DNA from: Progne subis subis
Lineage: Eukaryota; Chordata; Aves; Passeriformes; Hirundinidae
Direction of reading: 5' to 3'
DNA length: 64,000 bases
Assembly (NCBI GenBank): GCA_022316685.1
Contig: JAKJHU010001086.1
Span: forward strand, 1-64,000
In this document: positions 32,505 to 44,574 of the stretch, piece by piece
Layout: the number at the start of each line of letters is the position of its first letter
How positions within the stretch are numbered: the first letter of the stretch is position 1
Made by a program: the position numbers and the translations under genes
Notes under the pieces: model-generated
The model's database searches: none
Seen by the model: only the letters and a program-made list of their open reading frames with translations
Told to the model about the DNA's origin: nothing

Positions 32505-33090
32505 TGTTTATCTCTTCCATGACCCATTCCTCATATCTCTGAGTGGTATCTTCTCTTAATGGGCCAGCTGTACACAAACAAATAGGGAAGTGTTCCTTAT
32601 CTCTTCCATGACCCATCCTCCCTCCAGGGAGATATCTTCTGGTAATGGGCCATTGAGTCTCACTGCATGACTGATAAAATTACATCATCCCATTGTGAGA
32701 TGCTCCACCCAGAGGGAGGAGCCAAGCATTCTCACCTGGATATAAGCTGATATTTAAAGCACCAGAAGCAGCCTGGTTTCCACTGGATTCCCAGTGAAGA
32801 CCAAACCCGTCTAAACCACCACTGGACCTTCAGAGGAAAACTACACCCTTCTACAAGATCATTCCTTCAACAAAACCACTTCTGTCACACCAGGAGGACT
32901 GCAGCCACGATTTGATTGGACTGCAAGCAACACCCTGACTAAATGGGGGACAGGTTGGATTCTGACTCTTATTTTTGGGCATTTTTTTGGTGGTGTTTTT
33001 TTTACTACTGCACTTTAGTTTAATTTTCCTACTGAAGAACTGTTATTCCTATTGCCATATCCTTGCTTGAAAGCCCATTAATTTCAAAAA
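32505..33090 (+). mobile_element. ERVL-type LTR (family E), 5' truncated, upstream of the intact zinc-finger gene
   Basis: Same truncation as at 19640. A TATA-like TATAAG stands at 32741-32746, ~1 kb upstream of the ATG at 33758, in the sense orientation. Whether it drives the gene cannot be seen from sequence. Confidence 0.65.
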
Positions 33091-33757
33091 TATAATTCAA
33101 AGAGAGGGGGTTTGCATTTCCCAATTCAAGGGAAGCTCCTGCCTTCCATAGCAGACCCCTGTCTTACCGGCCTAAGACAGGGAGCTCGGCTCAGATATCC
33201 TGAAGTGTCCCTGGGTTGGGTTTTTTTTGGTTGGGGATGTTTGGAGAAGTAAGAACTCCAAAGCTGGGTGGAAAATGGCCCTTGGGGTGACATTGGGGGG
33301 TCCCAGTGGTGGCTGGTGGCAGAGGCAGCCTGGAGGAGCAGAGCTCTGTGTCCCCCTGGAGCCCAGAGAGGGGGAAGCGCTGGAATTTGCAGGACCCTCA
33401 ACAGCTTGGAGAGGGGCAGGGGGGACTCCTTGGAGCCCCTGCACCCCAAAGCAGAGAATAAGGGGAGAAGGGACCCTGGGACCCCAAAATCCCAAGCATT
33501 CCTAAATATAAAATGGAAAAGGGGTGAGCTTTTCAGATTCCGGGGATTCTCAGCAGCCTGGGGAGGGCAGGGAGACCAGTGACAGGCAACTCCACAAAGG
33601 AATTTTCAGGGCTGATCTTGGTGTTTGATAGGCAATTAGAGACTCCAGATGTCTGGTGACTTGTAGAGATGGACTTGAGCAGAGGGACATTCAAACTCAA
33701 CAAACTCATCTCTTGTTTTTGACCAAACCAGGATTCCCATTCCCAAACCTTGGCCAG
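33091..33757 (+). promoter_or_regulatory. Upstream region and leader of the intact zinc-finger gene
   Basis: Contains element F (about 33130-33540). An acceptor-like pyrimidine tract ends in AACCAG at 33731, 26 bases before the ATG, so the coding leader exon probably starts at 33732 and follows an untranslated first exon further upstream, which I cannot place. Confidence 0.5.
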
Positions 33758-34918
33758 ATGGAGGAGGAGGCTGTGAGGAAGAGGAAGATGCCCTGGGACA
33801 GCCAGGCAGGTGAGGAGGAAGTCAGTGCCCCTTTCCCCCTCTCTCCTGCTCCATCTCCCAGCCCAGCATGGCCCCTGGCTGCAGGACAACCCTGCTGCCA
33901 ACGCCGTCCTGCTGGGGATGTGTTGGGAGAATCGCCTTCCCCTTCCCTCTAGCACAGAGGCAAATCCCATCCACTCCTTGTCCTTCCTCCCCCAGACAAG
34001 GAGCTGAGGATGGAGACCAGGAAGGACAAATCTCTGCAGCAGAACCTCGTGGAAGAGGCAGTTTTGAGTGGCCCCATGGTACAGGAATCCAAAAGGGAGA
34101 AAAAGCGACGGAGATCCTACAGGAGGAAGGACTCCAAACCCATCCCAGGGTGCTCTGAGGAGGAAAGACCCACCCTGTGCCAGGAAGGTGGACAGAGCTT
34201 CAGTCAGAGCAACACCACTGTCCAGCACCAGATCATCCCCAGTGGGGAGAGACCCTACGAGTGTCCCAAGTGTCAGAAGAGGTTTCAGAGAAGCTCCAAT
34301 CTCCTCAAGCACCAGCGGATTCACACAGAGGAGAGACCCTTCCGCTGCCCTGACTGCAGGAAAGGCTTCAAGCAAAACTCCTACCTCATCAGGCACCGGC
34401 GCATCCACACTGGGGAGAGGCCCTACGAGTGTGGGCAATGTGGGATGAGCTTCACCCACAGCTCCAACCTGATCTCCCATCAGAAGATCCACACCAGGGA
34501 ACGGCCCTACGAGTGTGAGCAGTGTGGGAAGAGCTTCAGCCGCAGCTCCAACCTGATCCGCCACCAGAACATCCACGCTGAGGAAAGGCCATACAAGTGT
34601 GGGGAATGTGGGAAGGGCTTCAACCAGAGGTCCCAACTGATCATCCACCAAATGATCCACACTGGGGAGAGGCCCTACGAGTGTTCTGAGTGTAGGAAAA
34701 GGTTTCAGACCAGCTCAGATCTCCTCCAGCACCAGCAGATTCACCGAGAGGAGAGGCCCTTCCGCTGCCCCGACTGCAGGAAGGGCTTCAAGCAAAACTC
34801 CACCCTCATCAGGCACCGGCGCATCCACACTGGGGAGAGGCCCTACGAGTGTCCCCAGTGTGGGAAGAGCTTCACCCGGAGGTCTCAGCTGAGCCAACAC
34901 CAACAGAGGCACCGGTAA
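33758..34918 (+). CDS. C2H2 zinc-finger protein, intact (copy C, two coding exons, eight canonical fingers)
   Basis: Coding exons 33758-33809 and 33996-34918 give a 324-residue protein; donor GTGAGG at 33810 and acceptor CCCCCAG ending 33995 are canonical and the phase (one base carried over) fits. The leader ([10 protein letters not shown]...) is acidic then basic; a Lys/Arg cluster at residues 50-62 could be a nuclear signal. A degenerate finger (79-99) has lost its second Cys. Eight regular C2H2 fingers follow at 28-residue period (107-127 to 303-323) with TGERPY-type linkers. Predicted contact residues (-1,2,3,6): RSNK, QSYR, HSNS, RSNR, QSQI, TSDQ, QSTR, RSQQ. No KRAB or SCAN domain is visible. 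Fingers 2-3 and 7-8 are internal duplicates. Sequence-specific nuclear DNA binding is expected; the target is unknown. The polyadenylation signal is at 35333. Three damaged paralogues lie at 18627, 20890 and 61919. The leader resembles the expanded songbird zinc-finger family as I remember it. Confidence 0.9.
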
Positions 34919-34990
34919 AGGAATCCCTGGAAGTGCCCCAACTGTGGGAAGAGCTTCATGTGAGTCTCCAGCTTCATCCACCATCAGAGA
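34919..34990 (+). pseudogene. Relic tenth finger after the stop codon of copy C
   Basis: In frame with the gene but beyond the TAA, codons read W-K-C-P-N-C-G-K-S-F-M, then a TGA, then a V-S-S-F-I-H-H-Q-R-T-H tail: a complete C2H2 skeleton with one internal stop. The ancestral protein was longer. Similar remains follow copies B and D. Confidence 0.8.
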
Positions 34991-35332
34991 ACCCACATTG
35001 GGCAGAGCCCTGGTGAACCACATTTCCCATGATCCATGCTGGGAAGACACCTGTCCCTCTCCGTGCCCCTGGCAATGGTGTGAGGTGGAACTGAAGAACA
35101 TGAACGTCTGGTCCCGTCATTGTATTTGATCCCATCTCAGGTCATTGCCAGGGGTAGGAAAGGGACCCTCTCTCTTTTCCCAAGGACAAGGGTGTCCTTT
35201 CCCAGCAGGAGGAAATACGTGGCTGGGAAGAGCCAGTCAGTGTTGTAGTTTTCCCTATATATTGTTTGTCTTATCCCTTCTGATATCAGTATTGCTTCGG
35301 TTCCTAGTTTTTTGTATCTTATTGCTGTTCCC

Positions 35333-35338
35333 AATAAA
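35333..35338 (+). terminator. Polyadenylation signal of the intact zinc-finger gene
   Basis: AATAAA in CCCAATAAATTGTTC, about 415 bases after the stop. The paralogue at 22020 has AGTAAA instead. Confidence 0.65.
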
Positions 35339-35610
35339 TTGTTCTTATCCCAGCCCGTGATTTTTGTCTTTTGTACTTTCCATGGGAGGCTGGAGAGCAG
35401 CGAGCAGTGGCAGGGTTTTTGCAGGAGCACAAAACTGGGAAATCCCATTCCTAAATCCCAACCTGTGGAAACCGAGCATCCCAGCTGGTGCCAGCCCTGG
35501 TTGCCCTGGCAGCAGCCTTGGGAGTGGGTCCCTGGCTGGGGGCTGTGGGAACCTCTTCACTCTGGTGCCCAGGGACAGCACTGGAGGGAAGGGCTGGAGC
35601 TGAGTCGAGG

Positions 35611-35831
35611 CAGGTTTAGGTTGGATGTCAGGAAAAGGTTTTTCCCCCAGAAGCTGCTGGGGCACTGAACAGGCTCCCAGGGAAGGGTCACAGCTCCAGG
35701 GCTCTGGGAGCTCCAGCAGCGTTTGGACACCGCTGCCAGACCCAGGCTGGGATTGTTAGGGTGTCCTGTGCAGGGCCAGGAGCTGGACTCGAGGATCCTG
35801 ATGGCTCCCTCCCAACTCAGCCAATTCTGTG
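35611..35831 (+). repeat. CR1-like LINE 3' end
   Basis: Third copy of the element at 1-206, in the same position downstream of a zinc-finger copy. Confidence 0.75.
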
Positions 35832-35963
35832 CTGCTGGGATCCCATGGCCCTGGGAATGCGACTGCAAATGGTTGCCATGGCAACGGGCTCTGGCTCCAG
35901 GCCTGAGCTGGTGTCCATGGAACCACCCCTGGCACGGGATCTGCATGGAGCTGCCAAGGGACC

Positions 35964-36076
35964 GACCCTAGCAACAGGGGCTGGTGATGGTTGTCATGGA
36001 AACTGACCATAGCAACAGGGGCTGTTGATGGTTGCCATGGAAACTGACCATAGCAACAGGGGCTGGTGATGGTTGC
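35964..36076. repeat. 41-bp tandem repeat, ~2.8 units
   Basis: Units start at 35964, 36005 and 36046. Confidence 0.95.
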
Positions 36077-37429
36077 CTGCTAAGGAACCGAGCTGTCACA
36101 GGCCCTCAGAGGGGTTCCATGGGGAATTTCCAAGAGTCTCCAGGCTGTTCCAGAGCTGGAATGTCACAGGCAGAGACAGGGGCTCCATGGAGACCTCCCA
36201 GGGGTTTCTGGGGATGCTCAAGAGCCCTGTCGCCAGAGGCAGTCACAACCATTCCATGGTGACATCCCAGGGCACCTTGGGCTGCAAAGGCACCCATCTG
36301 TCACAGGCACTCACGGGGGCTCCACGGTGACATCCCAGGAGTCCCCAGGCTGCCAAAGAGCCGGGACGTCACAGACACTCACAGGGGTTCCTGCCATGGG
36401 CAGAGTGGGAGCTTCAGGCAAAAGCTTTATTTCTTCATTGGAGAAACTCTTGCTGAGTCATGAGGTGGAGAAATGACACCCAAAAGCCACCATGGATACT
36501 CAAACTCCTCTAGGACGCCTAGACTTTTAAGATTCCATCTAAGAGAGGAGACTGGGAGTGGCCGGATCTAGTCCTAGCCCCAGACTTTGCCAAAAGTTTA
36601 TGTGTAAAAGATTGGACAGGTGAGATTGAACTGTATGCTATTTGTCCCACAGGATTAACGATGGAATACCAGATATATTTCTATAAATACAATTATGATT
36701 GATTCAGATCAGGGTTAGACTGAAAAATTTGCTTACACCATAGAGTAAATTAAAAAAAAAAAAAAAAAAAAGAGTTATTTATACCATAGTATAGGAGCTA
36801 CAACAAGTATAGAATATAGGGCTCTAGGAATGAATTTGGAAGTTAACAGGGCTTTGCTGGAGTTGTTTGAGCCCATTGCAGGCAGAGCCTCCTGCTCCAG
36901 CAGGAACTGCCTTTCCTGTGCCAGGACCAGGGCAGATCCCGCTGCAGGAAAAGCCCCAGGCCAGCCCCAGCACAGTGAAGGCCTCGGGCACAAGTGCAGA
37001 GTGCCGTGCTGGGAGCTGTGCCAGGGAGAGCCTGCGGCACCAAAGGCACCTTGGCAGCAGCAGCTGCTTCCAGGCCATGGCCAGAAGCCTCCCTTGGCAA
37101 GGCGGCCTGGTGGCCACCACTGCAGAGCTGCTGCTCCAGGGCTCATTTCTGGCTGGGCTCTGCCCCAGCCCACAGAGTGTGACCTCAGCCCTGACTCTGT
37201 CCCAGCCGCTGTGCCTGAGCCCTGCAAAGCCTAAAGGTCACCTGTGCCAGCCTGGCTCTGTCAGCCCCTGGGGCAGGGCAGGGAAAGGCCAGAGAAGGGG
37301 CTGGCTTTGGCTGCTGCATGTGGGCTCCAGCAGAGACAAGGAGGAGTCAAGGCAGTGGCTGGAGTCCAGTGAGCAGCCCCTTCTCCCCATGCAATCCTGG
37401 AATGCTTTGGATGGGAAGAGCTCTGCAGT
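36077..37429. other. Right part of the duplication block (third copy); no supported gene
   Basis: Same content as 460-1769 and 22805-24147. An A-run of about 20 at roughly 36755-36775 is private to this copy. Confidence 0.6.
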
Positions 37430-37690
37430 GCTCATCTCATCCAAACCCCTGCCATGAGCAGGGACATCTTTCACCAGATCAGGCTGTTCAGAGCCCTGTC
37501 CCAGCTGGACTTGGATGTTTCCAGGGATGGGGCATTGACCACCTCCATGGGAACCTCTCCTGCTGTATGACCAACCTCATCATCCAAACTTTCTTCCTTA
37601 TCTCCCCTTATCTGAACCTCCCTTCCTTTAGTTTAAAACCACCACCCTTTGTCCTATTGGGACAGGCCCCACTAAAACCTTTGTCCACCA
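37430..37690 (-). repeat. CR1-like LINE fragment, minus orientation
   Basis: Paralogue of 24150-24400. Confidence 0.65.
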
Positions 37691-37774
37691 TTGCATTTCC
37701 AATCAGCCGGATTTCCATGGCAATTCCATGACAGGTGACCCAGGTGTGGTGTCCCAGTGAGGGCTGCCATGGAA

Positions 37775-38383
37775 GAATGGGACATCACAGAATGATCAAT
37801 ATGATCACAGTGAGCTGTTTATTTCAACATAACACTCTCTTTTATGCAGTTTTTAGCCTTAATCACACGTTTCATGCTACTTTACAATTGGTTGCACCCT
37901 AAAAGCACACGTTAGTCCATATATGCCTATTGGTTGATTGTTCTTAAACACACAGCAGATTACACAGTCCTTTTTTCTGGCTCTCATCCAGTTCTCACAT
38001 CCCGGAGTCGTTTGCCATCTTCTGTTCTTCTTTGTATGTGACCTCTGCATCTTGTTCTGCTTCTTACATGACTTCTGCACCTTTGAAATGGTTACAGGCC
38101 AATTCTTCCAGATAAACTGGATTGTCCACATGCCCCCTTTTTTGGAGGAACTCATCCTCCACACATCCCCCTTAAATTTTTTTTGAGCAATCCAGACTTG
38201 TTTTACAGCATTTTCAGCCAACTTAACCACACATTTTAGTACACATGGTAACACCACAAGAATAATTACAAATACAATCATGACTACAAGTCCCATTTTT
38301 ACTAATTTGAGTAGCCAGCCAGTGATATCTAACTCTGCTAGCCATGAGGTAAATGGAGATGTATTAACTGTTAGCCTTTTCAT
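37775..38383 (-). mobile_element. 3' remnant of a provirus (ERV3): envelope transmembrane part and 3' LTR
   Basis: On the minus strand an open frame (to 37877) begins with the last ectodomain residues of a retroviral transmembrane envelope, followed by a long hydrophobic membrane span (about 38330-38235) and a basic tail. Two purine-rich tracts ending GGGGGA and GGGGGCA (about 38165 and 38131) are candidate polypurine tracts, so the LTR starts at one of them. It shows GCATAAAAG (37839-37847) and AATAAA (37818-37823) and ends near 37775. Everything upstream of the envelope end is missing: at 38384 a different LTR begins. This is a fragment only. Confidence 0.65.
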
Positions 38384-38991
38384 TGAGTCGTTGAAAACCG
38401 ATATAATCACAGACAAAGACCCTCTAATTAAGTAAAGTTAGAAAGTAGTATGTTTATTCACCCAAAGGGCGGCACGGGAGTCATCTCCAAAAGGACGTGG
38501 CCGCCCCGAACAAGGCTCTTTGCTCTCTATTTATTTTCCAAGATCTTACATACAATACATATGCATAACCCCAGCGCCTCCCATCCTCGCTCTCTATTAA
38601 AATGAGGCTATCAGTCCTTCACGCAGTGCGCAGTTTTTCTCTTGAATTGGGTTGGTGGTCTCGAATTGGGTCAGTGGTCTCAAAGGATGAAGTCAGGAGA
38701 GTCTTCATCAGGTCTCTGTGACCCTCTGGCACTGTCCAAGGTCCCCTGCTTCGTGATTGATTGATACCAAGTCCAGGTGCTGGCCATTGTTCTTAGCGGT
38801 TTCAATCTGTTCTTATGACGCTTCACTTACTCCACTTTTTCTATAAGCAAGCTCATAATGTAACAGTTAGCTCTAGCTTGGGCATCTAATAATCATTAAC
38901 CTACCATTTACTAATCTAACTTAACATCTTGATCAATATAAATTGCTTCTAAACCTTATCTAAAATCTTAACTCTTTAAAATCACGTTTCA
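38384..38991 (-). mobile_element. 3' LTR of class I-like provirus ERV2
   Basis: On the minus strand it starts TGAAACGTGATTTT and ends CAACGACTCA; AATAAA is at 38453-38458. It is preceded (plus-strand 38992 onward) by a purine tract, GAAGGAGTGGGGAAA on the minus strand, the expected polypurine tract. The partner is 44575-45165. Confidence 0.85.
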
Positions 38992-39757
38992 TTTCCCCAC
39001 TCCTTCTTCAAAGTTAGTAAGTTCTTTTACTAATATGTAAATTCTTCTTCATCTAGCAAAACTGTGTGGTAGAGGGTCCTTTAAACTGTACTATATGCTC
39101 TTATTATGGAAGTTAAAGGTGCTAGTTGCTTTAGCATTCTCCAATTCAAAAAAAAAAACCAAAAAAAAAAAAATCAAACTTATACTAACTAAATTAAACA
39201 AAGCAATAATCAAATAAACCAAGGTATTGAGCAAACCAGTTGCAGCTGGTGACTACCCAGAAAGCATCTCCCACCAAGTGATGGGATGGACCTTCTTCTA
39301 ACCTTTAAACACTCTCTGTATAGTCTCTGTGTCATGATGCATTGTAATCAAAGTTCTCTTTCTTTCTATTTTTCTTCTTTCTTTAATCCATGGTGTTTCA
39401 ATAATTGTGCAACTAAAGTTGAGGGCATCTCTATAGGCGCAGGCAATATTTCTTGAACAGTAGTCAAGTTTGCCTTTATATGTTGGTGGGATACAACATG
39501 TGCCTAATAGGAAAAATCACATTCTTCAATTTTGACGAAGTTACAAATGCACAAGTTAAATGAAGTTTTTCTTACACAGTTGCATTTGTAATTTTTAGCA
39601 TCTGAATCAGAGACTTACAGGAGACAAAATCATAAGCTTTCCCTTGGCACCTATATTTACCAGTCACACTGTAATGCAGTGGTGCTGCATTAGCTGTGGC
39701 TATAGCGATGGTCATAAATGCCACAACTTTCCAGGCTATACCTGTTTGATTACCCAT
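38992..39757 (-). pseudogene. Envelope relic of ERV2
   Basis: A 61-codon minus frame (39757-39572) begins with an ATG and a hydrophobic signal-like segment (VVAFMTIAIATANA), followed by a Cys-containing start of a surface subunit. The rest to 38992 is AT-rich with stops and A-runs (39149-39175). Most of the envelope is gone. Confidence 0.5.
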
Positions 39758-40106
39758 TACAATTACAAGCTTTCCTATTTTTCAAAGAGTTATTATATTA
39801 TACTTATCATTTTTCCCACACCCTATTTATTTTTCCAAGAAAGTTTTAATTTAGTTCATTGTCACCCAATATAACTTACCAGAGTTTCTCAGGAGCTTTC
39901 TTCACTTGTGAGTGATGAATCCAGGTGCTTTGTTCCTTGATCTTGATTGCAAGTAAAGGTGATGTGGAGCCCTTGGAATGATCCCTCCCACCGTGGTTCC
40001 AAAGTTTTTCTGCAAAAGACTTACTGTATCAATAATCGCCAGGCTGTACATCATGTACTGGTCCATCCAGTTCTCTGCTTTGAGCCCCAGTTTTATAATT
40101 TGCTGC

Positions 40107-42808
40107 TTATTTGCTGCACAATTTTGAAATAAAATATGGCCCCCTATCTAAAAACATTGTGTCTGGGACTCCAAAGCATGTATTATTTCGTATAAGACTG
40201 CTTTGGTTACCTCTTGCACTTTGGCATTTCTGGTAGGGAAAGCTTCTGGCCACCCTGAAAAGGTATCTGTTAATACCAATAGGTATCCATGCCCTCCTTT
40301 CCTGGGTAGTTCTGAAAATCAATTTGCTATTGCTGCCCAGGTACATATCTTTTCCCAATTTGCCAAGCTCTGGTTTAAAAATATTTTGGATTAGTTTGGA
40401 GGCAAAGGCTACATTGGCAAGTCACCTATACTTCTACAAATTTCTAATTATAATTCTATCTTTCAAATAATTATACAAATCATCTATTCCCCAAAGTGTT
40501 TTTTCATGTTCCTCTTTCACTAATGACCATATCATATAAAAGGGGATCATAATCCTTCCTTTCTTTTTAACTGTTATAGCCCACCCCTCTTGTCTTTTTT
40601 ACTGTGCTTTGGCTTACCTTCAATGGAAAATTTGCTCATCTGGAATTAAGGCTGCCATCAACAGTTTCAACAGTTACCTCACCTTTAGCTGCTTCTTTTG
40701 CCTTTCTGTCCGCCAGCTTGTTTCCTTCCTCCAATTCAGAGCTCACTTTTGGTGTGCCTTGATATGCATGATGGCTACATTTTCAGGAAGCTGGACTGCC
40801 TCAACAGTTTTATTATCTCTTGTGCATGTTTAATACTTTTTCTTGTCAATTCAACAGTCCTCTTTCTTTCCAGACAGCTCCAGGAGCATGAACTACCCCA
40901 TAAAGCATACCTTAAGTCTGTGTAGATATTAACTTTCTTTCCTTTTGCCAGCTCTAAAGCCAAGGTTCAGGCAGGTTATTTCAGCCTTCTGTGCCAAGGT
41001 GTTGGTTGGTAATGGTCCAGACTCTAGTGACCTCTCTGCTTGCATGGTAACCACATACCCAGCATGCCTTCCACTGATGACACAGCTGCTTCCATCGCTG
41101 GACCAGGTCTTCAGTATTCTCAAGCAGGGTGTCCTTCAGATCCAGGCAACTGGAGTAGGTGGCTTCGATGGCCTCCAGGCACTCCATGGATCACTGTTTC
41201 TCCCATACTCCCGCTGAGGAAGGAAGCTGGATTCACAATGTTAGTTACCACAATCTCAACATCATCTCGTTCTACCAGTATGGCTTGGTACTTCAGGAAT
41301 CTCTGTGGGGAGAGCCAATGTCCCCCTTTCACTTCCAGGACTGCAGACACTGTGTGGGATACTGGCACGGTCATCTTCTGGCCTAGGGTGAACTTGCGTG
41401 CTTCTTGGATGTTCGCTGCCACTGCTGCAATGGCTCTGAGGGCACCCTGGCTGTTCCTTAGCTGCTGCATGCAGCTGCTTAGGGTGACTGCCCTGTGACA
41501 CACGCCCAGGTTTTGTGCTGGTATTCCCAAGGCAATCCCCTGCTTCTCATATGAAAACAAAAAGAATGGTTTACTCACGTCTGGAAGTCCCAGGGCTGGA
41601 GCTGACATGAGGGCCTTCTTTAGCTGGTCGAAGGCTCGAGTTGCTTCTTTGGAGATCCCTGCTCCCTTCCGTGATCAGGGCACACAGAAGTTTAACAAAC
41701 ACACCCATAGTAGAAATCCACAGTCTGCACCACCCTGTCATGCTAGAAAGTTCTCAGTTCTTTACTGTCCTGGAGTTTTGGGGGTCTGGCATATTGCTTC
41801 CTTGTGATCCTGTCCCAAGGTTCTTGGTCCAGTACTAACCTCATAGCCCAAATGAATAACTGTTTGCTTCACCATCTGGGCTTTCTTCTGGGATATGAGA
41901 TACCCCTGTAGGCCCAAAAAATTAGGAGGCTTACCATCCACTCCAGACATGCCTCTTGAGTTTTGGTAGCTATCAGGAGGTCGTCCACATATGTAACAGC
42001 TGTTCTTCTCCTGATGGAGCTTCCCAGGATTCCAGATCTTTTGCTAGTTGTTCTCCAAACAAGGGGGCAAATTTTTGAACTCCTGCAGAGCACTGTCCAT
42101 GTGAGCTGAGTTTTTTATTCAAATGCAAAAATTTTCTGGCTGCTTCATGCAGAGGAAGGCAAAAGAAAGCATCCTTTAAATCTAAAACAATAAACCATGT
42201 TAGTCCCGGTGTTAAACAAGTTAACAAGTGTAAGGGTTGGCAACCACTGGGTATAAATCCTCATTTATCCATTAACAGCTATGATCCGTCTGGCTTTTTA
42301 ACAGGTAAAAAAAATTCAATCACCGGGCTAATCCCTTAACTTTTCTTCAGGGGGTATTGCTTAACTCTAACTAGTTGTTTTCCTTTTTTTTAAACTTATC
42401 TTGCACTGAGGGCATTCTTTCTCTCCTGGTATGTTAGAAGCTCAGACCCAGAAAATACCTGATCTATTATTTTCCTGTAATCTCACCTTCACTTTTAACT
42501 TTAGCCTCATTAGTTATCTACATCAAGCTGACAATTCCACATATTGTTGATCCTCAACCTCCAAAGTAATCTCTCCATTTTTAAATACTATTTTTTTAGG
42601 TTTTGGGGTTTTTTGCCTCTAATAGTTCCAATAAATCCCTGCCCAAAAGTGCTGATGGAGCATTGGGCATATATAAAAACCTGTGAATTCCCAATTGTTT
42701 CCCAAGTTTATATTTCAATGGTCTACAAAAATAGGCTTTTTCAGATTGGCCAGTTACCCCTTTTACCATATAATCATCTGTTATTGGTATTAAAGCTTTA
42801 TTTAACAC
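40107..42808 (-). pseudogene. pro-pol relic of ERV2 (protease end, RT, RNase H, integrase)
   Basis: Read on the minus strand, in order: the protease C-terminus (ALLGRDLLE near 42620); RT with LDLKDAFFCLPLH near 42170 and catalytic YVDD near 41980; the RT connection with LGQKMTVPVSHTV near 41380; RNase H with SDGSS near 41090 and YTDLRYA near 40900; and the integrase core with DRGPYFIS near 40130. The set is gammaretrovirus-like (class I). It is spread over at least six frames with many stops; the integrase C-terminus and zinc finger are not seen. Two RNase H acidic positions appear kept. Confidence 0.85.
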
Positions 42809-44560
42809 TGAATATGTTGCCCTGTGTTTATCAAAAACTTATTTCTTTTTCTCTGTTCCCTAGTTTCATTATAACTCGAGGGTCTCCTAGGGTAAGATCC
42901 TCGGTCCATCTTAGTTTTTCTTAACATGAGCAAACACTGCCTCCCCGTTGTGATGTCTCTTCTTTGGTTTGTTTCTGAGTCCGGGATGCTGTAGGAACCT
43001 TTGGAGAGGGCTCCTCTTCCTCACTGTCACTGCTGGGCAGTGGGAGAGATTTAGGAGTAAGTGGAGTAGACGGAGTAGGGGATAAAATAGAAGATGAAGC
43101 TGAACTTGAAATAGAAATCAGAGTTGATTCAGCTGTGCTTAGAGCTAGAGACAGAGTTGAAATAGAAATTGCTTTGGTTAAAGATGCAGTTGGAGTTAAA
43201 GCTGGGCTGGAGTTGAAACAGAAATTGTTGCTCTAAATCAGCTTGATCAAGGAGCTGTTGTTTACACTGGGCACATTCTCTGTACCAGTTAGCAGAAGAA
43301 CAATAGTAACATCCTGCACAAATTTTACACTGCAAAAGCACCCAGGCACAGTGACAACCTCTAGATGCACCAAAACTGCAGGAAAATTCCCAAAAATACA
43401 AGATATTCCATTCACTTCCTTTTGACTTTCTAAATTCTCCACAGCCCATTGCTCCTACTCCAGAGCCACTAGTCTCCCAACAGACATCTGATATAAACCT
43501 TCTAGATACATTCTCTTATTTTCTCTGTCTATTCACCAGTTTGCTGAATTCACAAACTCCTACGAGTCAAGCCTAAACACCAAGGTAAAGGAATTCCTTT
43601 TATTCATCTGGCCAGATTGAGTTTCACACTGAAGTTACCCTTATTTTAATTCCAACAATCTACAAACACAGTTTCCATACCTAAAATCACAACTAAGCTC
43701 TTGTCAAGGGTTTCTATTACTTTGTGGCAAACTGGTTCTGTCTTTGTCTGTCCTCAATCTACTTCAAAAATTCACGCTTCAGCTCTCAGAGGCTATATCT
43801 CTTTCACTCAGCTTATGCTGCACTTAAAACTTTTAACACAAGATGGATGTTGCCTCAAAAACACAGTTACAGTGAACACCCTCCCGGTAACCAAAACACA
43901 CACACCACAGTCACAGCAGGGAGGGCTTTAAGGGTTTTCATACACCCCACTCGCTTCGTTTTTCCCGGCCATTTCAGTCGCCGAAAACGGAACCGTGGGT
44001 CCAAACTCCTCAATCACTTCGTGCTGGTAGCACGTCTCAACAAACTCCTCAATTTTCTCATAGTTAGGACGCATTCACACAGTGTAACAACTACAAATCA
44101 GGATTTGCCCTTACAATTGCTAGTCCTGGATTCTAGCAAACTGAGCCCTCTACGGCACAGCAAATGGCAAAATCCCCTTCTGCCAGCAAACAATCCGAGC
44201 TCTCCACGGCCCGGTACAACAGCTTAACAGCTTTCTCTGCTGGCAACCAAGTACAACAGACCAGATACCACTCAAGCTTGCAAGCACACTACAGAGGCAC
44301 AAGTTGTGCGTGGGACGTCTCCCACGACTTACCAACAACCTTTCCTGACCATGCGTACGCCTTACAGTCACTGTTCAAACTGTTCCAATTTTTTCTAAAC
44401 ATACACTTTTTGTCTGGAGTTTTAGTAGTCAGGAGTTCCTTGTCTGCTGCTGGATGAACAGGTCGGGCAGCGAGCCCACTCTTCCAGGAATATCCCGGGG
44501 TGCCCTGAGGGGGTCCTCCACCCAAGCTGGTCTCACAGCTGAGCAGAACTTTCTCCTGGC
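42809..44560 (-). pseudogene. gag and leader relic of ERV2
   Basis: Between the primer-binding site and protease the minus strand shows a GC-richer leader (44560-43950), broken frames, and a Ser/Glu-rich low-complexity stretch (about 43130-43010, SSDSEEEEP-like), plausible for a Gag linker. A Cys-rich frame at 43129-43449 does not fit a normal zinc knuckle. No intact Gag domain. Confidence 0.5.
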
Positions 44561-44574
44561 CTTGGCTCGCCAAC
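44557..44574 (-). promoter_or_regulatory. Primer-binding site of ERV2, tRNA-Arg-like
   Basis: After the 5' LTR the minus strand reads GT then TGGCGAGCCAAGGCCAGG. This resembles the complement of a tRNA-Arg 3' end (TGGCGAGCCAGCCAGG, from memory) with two extra bases. Confidence 0.5.

Noticed and set aside
33533..34660. 375-codon minus-strand frame opposite the zinc-finger array
   Set aside because: It is the antisense shadow of the 84-base finger repeat; its repeated Val-Gly-Pro/Leu-Pro-Ser-Val-Asp pattern mirrors the linker codons.
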